DNA of 64,000 nt from Sideroxydans sp. (GTDB taxonomy: Bacteria > Pseudomonadota > Gammaproteobacteria > Burkholderiales > Gallionellaceae), in assembly GCA_028707175.1 (NCBI GenBank), contig JAQTUV010000004.1, positions 1 through 64,000 on the forward strand. The letters run 5' to 3'. The translations under genes were made by a program, and so were the position numbers. Each line of letters starts with the position of its first letter. Position 1 is the first letter of the stretch. The notes beneath the pieces were generated by a model. That model saw only the letters and a program-made list of their open reading frames with translations. It was not told the DNA's origin and made no database searches. This document shows, in pieces, positions 10,083 to 19,207 of this stretch.

Positions 10083-10487
10083 CTATTGACCAATCGTGAG
10101 CGTCTTGAGCAACAACGCCTTGGACGTATTCATCACATCCACATTATTTTGATAAGAACGCGAGGCCGAGATCATGTTCACCATCTCGTCCACAGGATTA
10201 ACGTTAGGCAAAGTCACATAACCTTGCTCATTCGACATGGGATGCTTAGGGTCATACACCACGCGCATCGGTGAATTGTCGGTCACCACAGCGGATACTT
10301 TGACGCCCTCACCGACTTGGCCTGCGATCGGTGTCGTACTGAACACCACTTGCTTCGCTTGATAAGGCTTACCGTCAGGGCCGGTCGCACTGTCTGCATT
10401 GGCCAAATTGCTGGCCACCACATTCAGTCGCTGAGACTGTGCCGTCATGGCAGAGCCTGAAATATTGAAGATATTGAATAGCGACAT
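10083..10487 (-). CDS. flgC: Flagellar proximal rod protein
   Basis: The 134-residue FlgC has the N-terminal motif [20 protein letters not shown] and the C-terminal [20 protein letters not shown]. Length and ends match the family. It lies 37 bp after flgB in the standard flgBCDEFGHIJ order. Confidence 0.97.
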   Translation of the reverse strand: MSLFNIFNISGSAMTAQSQRLNVVASNLANADSATGPDGKPYQAKQVVFSTTPIAGQVGEGVKVSAVVTDNSPMRVVYDPKHPMSNEQGYVTLPNVNPVDEMVNMISASRSYQNNVDVMNTSKALLLKTLTIGQ

Positions 10488-10524
10488 AATGAATCCTCCT
10501 TACAACAACACGACCCCTCGTGAC

Positions 10525-10929
10525 TTAACCTTGCAGCGCAGCCAAGACATCCTTTGCCTCACCACTAATGAAACGCACACTGGCCTCATAGCGCAAAGCG
10601 TTATCCGCAAACTGAGCACGCTCCACATCCATATCTACCGTATTACCATCCGCGCTGGGCTGTAAGGGATTGCGATACTGCACAGCCGCGCCCATTACCG
10701 TCTCACCCGCATTACCATTCAAATGACTGCCGGCTGAAGTCGCCATCGGCAATTTTTCTGGGGAGCCCGCCAACGCGCCACGCAACGCACTGGCAAAATC
10801 AATGTCTTTTGCCTTGTAGTTAGGCGTATCCGCATTCGCGATATTGGAAGCGATCAGTTCCTGACGCTTCGCCCGCAAATTCAACGCGGTTTGCTGAAAC
10901 TGGAACATCTGATCTATTCTGCTGGTCAT
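10525..10929 (-). CDS. flgB: Flagellar proximal rod protein
   Basis: The 134-residue FlgB is the innermost rod subunit and first gene of the rod/hook operon. The motif LRAKRQELIASNIANADTPNYKAKDIDF near the N-terminus is diagnostic. The 157-bp gap to the divergent flgA must hold the class II promoters for both directions, but I could not find a convincing sigma-54 or sigma-28 site there. Confidence 0.97.
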   Translation of the reverse strand: MTSRIDQMFQFQQTALNLRAKRQELIASNIANADTPNYKAKDIDFASALRGALAGSPEKLPMATSAGSHLNGNAGETVMGAAVQYRNPLQPSADGNTVDMDVERAQFADNALRYEASVRFISGEAKDVLAALQG

Positions 10930-11086
10930 CGCACCACTCTCCTTCCCTACCTGTTCTACCTATCAACACCCCTTCTCAATGGATGGCATAGTAGGTCTGC
11001 CCCAAGCAAGCCCATCGAACGATTAAAGGCAAAAATTCCTGTTATTTCGCGCCATGGCATTTTCATCAGATAGCAATAATGAGCAC

Positions 11087-11767
11087 ATGAAAAATTGGCT
11101 CACATTGTTATTGTGTTATTTGCTCAGCAACACAGCGTTTGCCGCGCCGCCGCAGAGCCACGCATTGATCCAAGAAACCGCGATGGCCTTCCTGCAAGCG
11201 CAGATCAAAAATATTCCCGGCAAAGTCAGCCCGCAAATCACCCCATTGGATAAGCGCATCACACTGCCCGCCTGCGAACCGCTTGAGGCCTACCTGCCGA
11301 CAGGCGCGCAACTCATCGGCAAGACCTCTATCGGCGTGCGTTGTAATCAAAAAGTGGGATGGAGTGTCTTATTGCAGGCTGATATCAAAGTCACTATTGA
11401 TCGATTGGTTGCCAACGCTCCGCTGCCTCAAGGCCTAGTCCTAACCGCAGAACACTTCACCGTGCAAACGGGTGAAATGGGACAACCCAACACACTCACC
11501 ACGCCCGACCAAGCCATTGGTAGGACGCTTAAATTCGCCATTGGCGCAGGACAAGTATTACGCCTAGACATGCTGCGCCCCCTGTTCGTCGTGCAGCAAG
11601 GACAAACAGTGCGCATCAAAGTAAGCACCCCAAGTTTTATCGTCAGCAGTCAAGGGACAGCCCTAAATGACGCGACCGAAGGGCAAGCAATTCGCATCAA
11701 GCTCAGTTCAGGACAAGTAATTTCCGCCATCGCAATGCACGACGGCAGTGCCGAAGTGATGCAGTAA
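11087..11767 (+). CDS. flgA: P-ring assembly chaperone
   Basis: FlgA is the periplasmic chaperone for FlgI. I start it at the ATG at 11087, because it opens a clean signal peptide (MKNWLTLLLCYLLSNTAFA, cut before APPQ). The upstream ATG at 11054 would add eleven polar residues before it. The C-terminal half is the SAF-like domain with the ending GQAIRIKLSSGQVISAIAM. It is divergent from flgB, as in many betaproteobacteria. Confidence 0.94.
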   Translation: MKNWLTLLLCYLLSNTAFAAPPQSHALIQETAMAFLQAQIKNIPGKVSPQITPLDKRITLPACEPLEAYLPTGAQLIGKTSIGVRCNQKVGWSVLLQADIKVTIDRLVANAPLPQGLVLTAEHFTVQTGEMGQPNTLTTPDQAIGRTLKFAIGAGQVLRLDMLRPLFVVQQGQTVRIKVSTPSFIVSSQGTALNDATEGQAIRIKLSSGQVISAIAMHDGSAEVMQ

Positions 11768-11880
11768 ATCAGTTTATGAATTGTTAATTGGGGTGTATAA
11801 ATCACCCGCAAATTGAGAGGGATTAATATGAAGCTGAAGCGACTCGGTGACACTTCGGATCGCGAATCTTCGAATCCCCC

Positions 11881-11907
11881 TAAAGAATTACTGAAAAGCG
11901 CCGATGT
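11881..11907 (+). promoter_or_regulatory. Sigma-28 (FliA) promoter of flgMN
   Basis: The sequence is TAAAGAAT, then exactly 11 bp, then GCCGATGT. It matches the FliA consensus in the first five bases of the -35 box and the first six of the -10 box. The -10 box ends 35 bp before the flgM start. FliA-driven flgM expression is well established in enterobacteria, so context supports the call. Confidence 0.87.
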
Positions 11908-11942
11908 AGTGAGCAATCGAACCAGTACAAAGGGAGAACCCC

Positions 11943-12257
11943 ATGAAAATCGGAAAGACAAGTAAACCGTTACCCCCTGCCGCCAGCGAAACCTCATCGC
12001 GAGGTGCTGCTGCTAAAGCGGGCAACGGAAAATCTAGCCCAGCCCAGGCCGATAGCACCAGCGTCCACCTAGGTTCAACTACGGCTCAACTGCGTAGCAT
12101 GGAAAGCTCGCTTGCCAGCACGCCTATCGTCGACGCCAAAAAAGTCTCCGAGATCAAACAAGCGATCAGTGATGGCCGCTTCCAGGTCAACTCTGGCGTA
12201 GTGGCAGACAAGTTGATCAGCTCGGTCCGCGAACTCATTAGTGCGGGTGGACGTTGA
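11943..12257 (+). CDS. flgM: Anti-sigma-28 factor
   Basis: FlgM (104 residues) binds and inhibits FliA until the hook is complete, then is exported. The C-terminal half carries the family signature (VDAKKVSEIKQAISDGRFQV, then VADKLISSVRELI). The N-terminal half is low in hydrophobic residues and probably unfolded, as is known for FlgM. It has a GGGAG site and a FliA promoter just upstream. Its TGA stop overlaps the TTG start of flgN. Confidence 0.95.
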   Translation: MKIGKTSKPLPPAASETSSRGAAAKAGNGKSSPAQADSTSVHLGSTTAQLRSMESSLASTPIVDAKKVSEIKQAISDGRFQVNSGVVADKLISSVRELISAGGR

Positions 12258-12724
12258 ACCAAACTAGCACAACGAGTGGTAGTAACGACCTGCTGTCCAC
12301 GTTGAACGACGAGCGTGACAGCTTGCGTGCTTTCGTTACTTTGCTAGAGCAAGAACAAACGCTCTTATTGGGCACTGACACGGACTCGCTGCTTCCTCTC
12401 GCAGACATCAAGACCCGCGAATCGGACCGCATCTTAGCGTTAGCTCGTTTACGAAGAGCCGCGTTACCTAGCGGGATGAACACCGAAAATTGGCTGAAAC
12501 AACGTGCGCCCGAGAGCTTATCGGCATGGCATGAAGTTCAAAAACTCGCCGACCATGCGCAGCGTCTCAATCATACCAACGGTGAACTGATACAGATCAA
12601 GATGCGCTACAACCAGCAAGCACTTGTCGTACTCGTTGGCGCGACACAACACGCAGCGGGCCTATATGGCCCAGATGGACACGCCAATCTACCCACTTCG
12701 GGACGCACACTGGGAAGCGGCTAA
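12254..12724 (+). CDS. flgN: Flagellar export chaperone for FlgK/FlgL
   Basis: FlgN is the export chaperone of the hook-associated proteins. The 156-residue protein is largely helical, with the family segment LNDERDSLRAFVTLLEQEQ near the N-terminus and LIQIKMRYNQQALVVL toward the C-terminus. The only reasonable start is a TTG that overlaps the flgM stop (TTGA), implying translational coupling. The order flgA-flgM-flgN is conserved. Confidence 0.9.
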   Translation: MNQTSTTSGSNDLLSTLNDERDSLRAFVTLLEQEQTLLLGTDTDSLLPLADIKTRESDRILALARLRRAALPSGMNTENWLKQRAPESLSAWHEVQKLADHAQRLNHTNGELIQIKMRYNQQALVVLVGATQHAAGLYGPDGHANLPTSGRTLGSG

Positions 12725-12885
12725 TCCAGCTCACTCATTGACGACTTGTTGCGCTTGCAATTGGCTCGATCAACTCCTCTCTGACCCCATCATCAAGATG
12801 GGTTTAACTCCACTAATGACGCCGAATAGTTTTCAAGGTATAAGTCACGCCAACGACTTTCGTCATTTTTGTGGGATTTCCATAG

Positions 12886-15800
12886 ATGCCCTTTTTCCAG
12901 CTTCGTTGGGGTTCAATTAAAACAAGAATTACTTTTCTAATCCTTGTCGTTCTGATTATTGGCTTCTGGTCTGCCGCTTTTTATGCCAGTCAGATTCTGC
13001 GTGCCAATATGGAGCAGATCTTCGGCAAGCAGTTGCTGTCCAACGCAACCTTTATGGCGGGCGAAATAGACGAGGAGCTACAAACACGTTTGTATTCGCT
13101 CAAGGCAGTTGCAGGAAAAATTAGCGCAGCAGAAGTACGGAACCGCTCGCAATCGCAAGCTAGATTAGAACAGCTCAGCATCCTCAAACATCAGTTTAAT
13201 GCGGGCCTCATTATCATCGACATGCACGGCAAGGTGATCGCCGATTCCGATCCCCTAGCGGGCCGATTAGATGAGAATCTTCTCGCGCAATCCCACATCA
13301 AGGCCGCCCTACAAGAAGGCAAATCGTCTATCGGCAAACCTCATCTTGCCGATTCGCAGACCTATCCAGAATTTGGTTTAGCCGCGCCTATTTTCGATTC
13401 GAAAGGCAAAGTGATCGGTGCGCTCGCAGGCATCATCGATCTATCACGCCCCAGCTTCTTTGATCAAGTCACTTCCCGCCTATATGGCGAAAGAGGTGAG
13501 TTTTTACTCATCGCCCCCCAGTACAATCTATTTGTAACAGCTACGGACAAAAGCCGCATCATGCATACGATTCCTGCGCCGGGTGTCAATCCACAACTGG
13601 ATCGCTTCAGACAAGGCATCGAGGAATACGGCACAGCAATCAGCTCCCGTGGCATAGAAGAAGTTTCGGCAGCTAAGTACATCCCTAGCGCGGGCTGGTT
13701 TGTCACTGCCGTGATTCCTACCTCCACCGCATACGCCCCCATCTACGATCTGCAACGCCGCATACTGCTGGTAGTGACCCTCATCACCTTACTCACCAGC
13801 GCACTCACATGGTGGATACTGAGACGGCAGCTTGCTCCGATGCTCAACACTGCAAAAAAACTCACTGAACTGAGCGACACCGGCAAACATCCACAATATC
13901 TAACGATCCAACGACAAGATGAAGTGGGTGAACTGGTCAATGGGTTTAATCGCCTACTCGGTAAATTGGAAAAGCAGAAAGTTGCACTACAAGAAAATGA
14001 GACGCGATATCGCACCCTTGTGGAATGGACACCCGAGGCCATTGCCGTACATCGCGCAGGCAAGTTCTTATACGTCAATCCTGCCGCTGTAAAAATGTTT
14101 GGCGCAAACTCTTCTGCCGAGCTGATTGGCCAGCCTGTACTGGATCGCATCCATCCTGACTATCACGCAGGCGTCATCGCACGCATCAAGAAAAACGCCC
14201 TCGATGGCCTACCAGCCCCCTTGGCCGAAGAGAAATTCATCAAGCTTGATGGCACCGTGATCGATGTCGAAATACAAGGCACCTCCATCATCTATAACGG
14301 TGAATCAGCGGTACAAGCCGCCATGCGTGATGTAACTGAAACACGTGCCACGCGCTATTCTCTGCAACAACAACTGGCATTCACACATGCGCAGAACCGA
14401 ATCGCCAAGATCATTATGGAAAGTGAAGGCACAGACCGAATATTGGAAGGGATGTTGCGAGAAGTGAGTGGCGTGCTTAAGACAGATCGTGCTTTGATCT
14501 ACGATATCGATTTCAACAAACGCCAAGTGATCGGACTATGCGAGTGGATCAATCCAAAATATCCCAATATCACGGCGACCCAAGGCACATATCCACTCGA
14601 AATATTCATTTCAGGCGCCACAGAAATCCGTGAAAAGCGAAGCTACGTCATCAGTCACAGTAACAACATCAACCCTTTACTTCTAGTTGATGGCTCTGCA
14701 CATATCTTGCACGAAAAGATGCAGATAAAAAGTGCTCTGTGGTATCCGGTGGCTTTCCGCAATGATGGCTACTATTTGCTGGTATTGAATCAAGTCATCG
14801 CCCATAAGGAATGGAGTAAAACAGAGATCGATTTCCTCGATGGGGCAAGCCAATTGGTCAGCGTGGCGATTGAAAAGATCAATCTACTGAGTGAGCGAAA
14901 ACTCGCCGAACATGACTTACGCATCGCCGCCACCGCCTTCGAAGCACAAGAAGGCATGCTGATCACCGATGCAAATCGCAAAATTTTGCGCGTCAATCGT
15001 GCCTTCACCCAGATCACAGGTTATGAAGCTCACGAAGTGATCGGACACAATCCACACATCCTGAGCTCAAAACAACAAAACGCCGCGTTTTATACCGCCA
15101 TGTGGGATTCGATCAATAACCGCGGCGGATGGGAAGGGGAAATCACAAATCGCCGTAAGAATGGAGAAGCCTATCCTGAATACCTCACCATCAGCACCGT
15201 GAAAGATACGGCTGGTGTGATCACCAACTATGTAGCCACCTTCAGCGACATCACGGCCAGCAAAATGGCTGCAAAAGAAATTGAGACGCTTGCCTTCTAT
15301 GACCCTCTGACGGGCCTACCTAACCGACGACTTTTAGTCGACCGTTTGCAGCGTGCACTTTCAGCAAGCGCGCGAAAGATACGCGAAGGTGCCTTGCTAT
15401 TCATCGATCTTGATCACTTCAAGAACATCAACGACACACTCGGCCATCAAGTAGGTGATCTATTGTTGCAACAAGTCGCACAACGACTGATTGCTTGCGT
15501 ACGTGATGACGACACGGTAGCCAGATTAGGCGGGGATGAATTCGTTGTGATGTTAGAAGATCTCAGCGCTAACAATGTTGAATCGGCCACGCAAGCCGAA
15601 GCTGTAGGAATAAAGATACTGACCCTACTGCGCCTCCCCTATTCAATCTTGGAACGTGAGCACCACATCACCCCAAGCATTGGCGTCACCCTCTTCAACA
15701 ACCATACGACCTCTAAAGACGATCTGCTGAAGCAAGCTGATATTGCAATGTATCAGGCCAAGAAAGCAGGCCGCAACGCGATACGATTTTTTGACCCGCA

Positions 15801-16602
15801 GATGCAGATCGCTATCGACACCCGCGCTACGCTAGAGAAAGAACTGCATCTCGCCATCAAGGATGGACAGTTCGAATTGCACTATCAGATCCAAATGGAC
15901 GAAATGGGAACACCCATAGGTGCAGAGGCCTTGATTCGCTGGCAACACCCTGAACGGGGCATGGTGCTGCCCAACGAATTCATTCCGCTGGCGGAAGAAA
16001 ACGGCCTCATCGTACCGATCGGACTTTGGGTGCTAGAGAGCGCCTGCGCTCAATTAAAAAAATGGGAAGCCTCTCCCATCACAAGCAAACTCGAACTGTC
16101 TATCAATGTCAGTGCTCAACAATTCACTCAAATTGATTACGAATCACAAGTTGCTGCCGCAATACAACGCCATGGCATCAATCCAAATCTACTCAAACAA
16201 GAACTAACCGAAAGCATGTTGGTTGATAACATTGAGAACACCATCCAAAAGATGATGACGCTAAAGGAGCAGGGCTTGCGCTTCACGTTGGATGACTTCG
16301 GGACAGGGTATTCGTCTTTGCAATATCTCAAACGACTTCCGCTCGATCAACTGAAGATCGACCAATCCTTCGTACAAGATTTGGAGATGGGTAGTAGCAA
16401 TCGGACCATCATACGCACCATCATTGCGATGGCGAGTAGTCTGAATTTATCTGTGATTGCAGAAGGCGTCGAGACTCAGCAACAAAGAGACCTGCTCATC
16501 AAGAAGGGGTGTCTCGCTTTCCAAGGCTATTTATTCGGCAGGCCCTGCCCAATCGAACAGTTCGAAGCGTCTCTTTCCCTATGTAAAAAGCGCACTGGAT
16601 AA
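12886..16602 (+). CDS. Membrane sensor with cache-type, HAMP, PAS, GAF, PAS, GGDEF and EAL domains
   Basis: This 1238-residue protein probably makes and/or breaks cyclic di-GMP. TM1 is at about residues 15-35 and TM2 at about 291-312, bracketing a periplasmic cache-like sensor. Then come a HAMP region (about 313-365), a PAS domain (about 372-485), a GAF-like segment (about 510-665), a second PAS (about 678-795) and GGDEF (residues 800-970). The active-site loop is intact (LGGDEF at 881-886). An EAL domain follows from about 985 with EALIRW at 1014-1019 and the DDFGTGYSSL loop. Both catalytic signatures look intact, so direction of activity cannot be read from sequence. It follows the flagellar block, consistent with motility control. 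Confidence 0.93.
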   Translation: MPFFQLRWGSIKTRITFLILVVLIIGFWSAAFYASQILRANMEQIFGKQLLSNATFMAGEIDEELQTRLYSLKAVAGKISAAEVRNRSQSQARLEQLSILKHQFNAGLIIIDMHGKVIADSDPLAGRLDENLLAQSHIKAALQEGKSSIGKPHLADSQTYPEFGLAAPIFDSKGKVIGALAGIIDLSRPSFFDQVTSRLYGERGEFLLIAPQYNLFVTATDKSRIMHTIPAPGVNPQLDRFRQGIEEYGTAISSRGIEEVSAAKYIPSAGWFVTAVIPTSTAYAPIYDLQRRILLVVTLITLLTSALTWWILRRQLAPMLNTAKKLTELSDTGKHPQYLTIQRQDEVGELVNGFNRLLGKLEKQKVALQENETRYRTLVEWTPEAIAVHRAGKFLYVNPAAVKMFGANSSAELIGQPVLDRIHPDYHAGVIARIKKNALDGLPAPLAEEKFIKLDGTVIDVEIQGTSIIYNGESAVQAAMRDVTETRATRYSLQQQLAFTHAQNRIAKIIMESEGTDRILEGMLREVSGVLKTDRALIYDIDFNKRQVIGLCEWINPKYPNITATQGTYPLEIFISGATEIREKRSYVISHSNNINPLLLVDGSAHILHEKMQIKSALWYPVAFRNDGYYLLVLNQVIAHKEWSKTEIDFLDGASQLVSVAIEKINLLSERKLAEHDLRIAATAFEAQEGMLITDANRKILRVNRAFTQITGYEAHEVIGHNPHILSSKQQNAAFYTAMWDSINNRGGWEGEITNRRKNGEAYPEYLTISTVKDTAGVITNYVATFSDITASKMAAKEIETLAFYDPLTGLPNRRLLVDRLQRALSASARKIREGALLFIDLDHFKNINDTLGHQVGDLLLQQVAQRLIACVRDDDTVARLGGDEFVVMLEDLSANNVESATQAEAVGIKILTLLRLPYSILEREHHITPSIGVTLFNNHTTSKDDLLKQADIAMYQAKKAGRNAIRFFDPQMQIAIDTRATLEKELHLAIKDGQFELHYQIQMDEMGTPIGAEALIRWQHPERGMVLPNEFIPLAEENGLIVPIGLWVLESACAQLKKWEASPITSKLELSINVSAQQFTQIDYESQVAAAIQRHGINPNLLKQELTESMLVDNIENTIQKMMTLKEQGLRFTLDDFGTGYSSLQYLKRLPLDQLKIDQSFVQDLEMGSSNRTIIRTIIAMASSLNLSVIAEGVETQQQRDLLIKKGCLAFQGYLFGRPCPIEQFEASLSLCKKRTG

Positions 16603-16616
16603 GGCGTCATTGTTGT

Positions 16617-16949
16617 TCAGCTCAGTTGTGCTGAGCAATATGGACAAACCTTAGGCTTGTAGGCGATACCAAAGCTGATCTCACTTGGTGTTCCATCGTC
16701 TTTGGTCGGCACCACCACCTTCTCACACACTGGGCAACGGTAATGACGTTTAGCCGAAATCACGAACCAAACTCCCGCAAAAAATATCAGCAGATTCGCA
16801 GCCAACACAATGGGCTTGTTATCCGGCAAGCCCATCGCCATCACCCCGCATCCCAACAACACCATGCCGACCACGGGCACGATGCCACGTATCATGAAAG
16901 TGCGTTTGCGGCGATTAAATTCCGTGATTGATGCAGCGCCTGATTCCAT
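16617..16949 (-). CDS. Small membrane protein with C-terminal zinc ribbon
   Basis: I do not recognise this 110-residue protein. Two hydrophobic helices lie at about residues 19-40 and 46-65. They are followed by a cysteine pair pattern (YRCPVCEKVV and VCPYCSAQL) that should bind zinc as a cytoplasmic ribbon. The ATG has a GAGG site 8 bases upstream, so it is probably real. It is convergent with the GGDEF-EAL gene and upstream of nothing obvious, so its role is unknown. Confidence 0.7.
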   Translation of the reverse strand: MESGAASITEFNRRKRTFMIRGIVPVVGMVLLGCGVMAMGLPDNKPIVLAANLLIFFAGVWFVISAKRHYRCPVCEKVVVPTKDDGTPSEISFGIAYKPKVCPYCSAQLS

Positions 16950-17007
16950 AAAATATCCTCGAATTAAGCGCCATTAAATCTCAGGTTGGCGCGAAATAAT
17001 CCTGTAT

Positions 17008-17382
17008 TCAACGTGCCGGATTGACTTTGAAAGCGGCGCCCAATGTGCTCGGACTCGCAGCCCAATTTTTCGAACTTCCCAACGTGCCAAACAAAATCGT
17101 ATCGAAAGTGCGCTTTAACGACTTGCTCTCAAAATCATTCATCACAATGACATTTTCAAGCGTGACCGCAGCGCCCTTCTTCACCTTTGCATTGGTAATC
17201 GCGGCCCATACAACTGTGCTTGATGTCTGCAACTTCAAATACACAAAATTCTCAACGTTGATCACTTCCAGCACCTCGCCACTGACCGTAGCCTTCGCCG
17301 GCACCATAGGTTCCAACTTCTCGCCAGCCCAAACTGCCGTAGTAGCGAACAATAATAAAATTAACAGCACGTTCTTCATCAT
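17008..17382 (-). CDS. Secreted OB-fold protein, NrfJ-like
   Basis: This 124-residue protein has a signal peptide (MMKNVLLILLLFATTAVWA). Its OB-like beta-rich body includes SGEVLEVINVENFVYLKLQT, VVWAAITNAKVKKG and the C-terminal KSLKRTFDTILFGTL. That pattern matches small exported proteins annotated as NrfJ or GW-dipeptide/nucleic-acid-binding OB proteins near respiratory genes. The exact function is not established. The start has a GGAG site. No respiratory operon is adjacent here, so it stands alone. Confidence 0.75.
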   Translation of the reverse strand: MMKNVLLILLLFATTAVWAGEKLEPMVPAKATVSGEVLEVINVENFVYLKLQTSSTVVWAAITNAKVKKGAAVTLENVIVMNDFESKSLKRTFDTILFGTLGSSKNWAASPSTLGAAFKVNPAR

Positions 17383-17494
17383 TGGATGACTCCTTCAAGC
17401 AAGGGAAAAATTTAAATAGCTAATCGCTAACAAGAGATTTCGCAGCACCGTATCGATCACACACACTGATGACGGACTGACCGCTATACAGCTC

Positions 17495-18172
17495 TCAAGG
17501 TTTAGCAACACCAAGCTCGGCATACAAGGCCTCTAAGCTTGTACGTAACTCACCCATTTCCGTTTCTAGCCTACTCACTTTCGCCTTCAATGCGGCCACT
17601 TCACCTAAGGTCACATCCCCCACAGGCACGCTAGAGACTACGCCACTTGAAATTCGTTCCTCAACCACAGGCGCACCTGATAAGAGATGCATCCAGCGGT
17701 TCTCACGCGAACCGGGCTGGCGCGGTAGCTCCACCACCAAGGCACCTGCTGCCCGCTCATTCAACTCCACCAAAAAACTCTCGACAGAAGAAATATCTGC
17801 GAACTTATGCAGACGTTCACAATTAACGCGCAACTCACCCGCTGTCTGCGGGCCACGCAACATCAACATCGCAATCAACGCAGTGGATTGCGTAGGAATA
17901 TGTAATACCTTCTCGATGTTGTGCGCGTAGCGTGATGCCCTGCCGCCACTGCTTTCCACGATGAGCGACAAAAAACGCAGATTGTCCAATGCGGTAATCA
18001 CCTCCGCTTCGGTAGCTTCAATAACGGGATCACGGCTACTCTTTTGATTACAGCCAGACAGCAAAGCATTCAACGTCAGCGGATAGCTGTCGGGCACCGT
18101 CCGCTGCTTTTCAGCCAATACACCGAGCACGCGGGTTTCAAGCAACGAAAGGATAGGTAGGCTAGTAGTCAT
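17495..18172 (-). CDS. yceH: YceH family (DUF480) protein
   Basis: This 225-residue protein belongs to the widespread YceH/DUF480 family of tandem winged-helix proteins. Signature segments are ETRVLGVLAEKQRTVPDSYP, LNALLSGCNQKSSRDPV and MLMLRGPQTAGELR. The C-terminus (about 190-220) is a short coiled coil. The family has a nucleic-acid-binding fold, but its cellular role is unclear. It is a single gene. Confidence 0.92.
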   Translation of the reverse strand: MTTSLPILSLLETRVLGVLAEKQRTVPDSYPLTLNALLSGCNQKSSRDPVIEATEAEVITALDNLRFLSLIVESSGGRASRYAHNIEKVLHIPTQSTALIAMLMLRGPQTAGELRVNCERLHKFADISSVESFLVELNERAAGALVVELPRQPGSRENRWMHLLSGAPVVEERISSGVVSSVPVGDVTLGEVAALKAKVSRLETEMGELRTSLEALYAELGVAKP

Positions 18173-18274
18173 GGGTTCCTAGAGAGAAATAAGGCCGTGA
18201 GGATTATACAGTCGCCCCCTTCACCATACCGAGTGCAGCCACCTTATTCCCCTGTGCGAGGTGCGAGAAATACA

Positions 18275-18931
18275 TCACAACAAAGTTAATAAGAAAACAT
18301 TCTCATTCATACGAGTCATTCCACGCTGTTTGAAGCGCGGGTTCTGCTCCAACACATCCTCTTGCGCCAACAAACGTATCTCAGCGTACTGACTGTAAAG
18401 CGCCTCAACCTCGTTCACCGACACGGCGAAAGGCGGGCCTTGCATCTCTGCTTGCGGATAATCGAACGTAATCAAGAGAATCTTGGTTCCAGATGGCAAC
18501 ATCTCCGCCAAGTGACGCGCATAACTCGCTCGCATATCCGGCGGCAACGCCACCAAGGATGCACGGTCATACACAGCCCCCACCTGCGCCACATCAGCTT
18601 TATTCAAATCGAAAAAGTCACCGCACAGGATACGAATGCCATCCGCCTCACAGCATGACAACTTTCCACTAGTCGAATGCGTAGGTGACAGCTCATTCTC
18701 CTTAAAGAAATCTTCCACCGCGATGGCACTCAACTCCACCCCGAGCACTGCATATCCCTGCTGATGCAACCACACCATATCCATGCTCTTGCCACATAGC
18801 GGTACGAACACCGTACTAGCGACGGGTAGCGACAACGCCTGCCAAAATCGCAACAGGTAGGGATTGATCTCGTTTTGATGGAAGCCGATCTCAGCACGCT
18901 CCCAGCGCTCCAACCAAAATTCTTTTTTCAT
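18275..18931 (-). CDS. tpm: Thiopurine S-methyltransferase
   Basis: This 218-residue SAM-dependent methyltransferase is of the bacterial TPMT type, which methylates thiols and also selenium/tellurium compounds. The N-terminus (FWLERWERAEIGFHQNEINP) and the SAM-binding VFVPLCGKSMDMVWLHQQG are family signatures, followed by GVELSAIAVEDFF and YDRASLVALPPDMR. Length is normal. It is a lone gene on the minus strand upstream of the first leader element. Confidence 0.94.
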   Translation of the reverse strand: MKKEFWLERWERAEIGFHQNEINPYLLRFWQALSLPVASTVFVPLCGKSMDMVWLHQQGYAVLGVELSAIAVEDFFKENELSPTHSTSGKLSCCEADGIRILCGDFFDLNKADVAQVGAVYDRASLVALPPDMRASYARHLAEMLPSGTKILLITFDYPQAEMQGPPFAVSVNEVEALYSQYAEIRLLAQEDVLEQNPRFKQRGMTRMNENVFLLTLL

Positions 18932-19058
18932 CTATCCCCCTCCAAATTAGATCAAACACAAATCAATGCTCGAGTTTAACAGCCCCCGTCACCAGCGCCT
19001 TTCAAGCTCTATGCTAATTGAAATATTGACACCCACCCGCCACTCTCATAGAGTCTGA

Positions 19059-19184
19059 CCCCACTTGCATATCCACTAGATGCACATCGAACCGCACGTA
19101 CGGCTAGAGTCGCTAATGGACACACCAGATCAGGGGGCTGGCGCAAATCGACGAAACGCTGCATCACCAAAGATGCGACCAACC
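19059..19184 (+). ncRNA. Conserved structured leader element, copy A (upstream of HDOD gene)
   Basis: This is the most diverged of three copies. It shares CCCACTTGCA-ATCC, GCACATC, CCGCACGTACGG, TAGAG and GGCTGGCGCA with copies B and C in the same order. The 5' part can pair as an outer stem (TCCA/TGGA) around a hairpin with loop CACGTA. The 3' part is a GGCTGG/CCAACC stem (one mismatch) around a small hairpin GCATC/GATGC. It ends about 24 bp before the HDOD start. It resembles a cis-acting RNA, but I cannot assign it to any family I know. Confidence 0.6.
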
Positions 19185-19207
19185 TTCAGAATAAGGACAA
19201 AGTGGAT

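Noticed and set aside
10930-11086. Sigma-54 promoter between flgB and flgA
   Set aside because: The best minus-strand candidate (GGGCTTGCTTGGGGCA) has the right GG-to-GC spacing but misses several core bases. A TGGCATA site on the plus strand has the wrong spacing.
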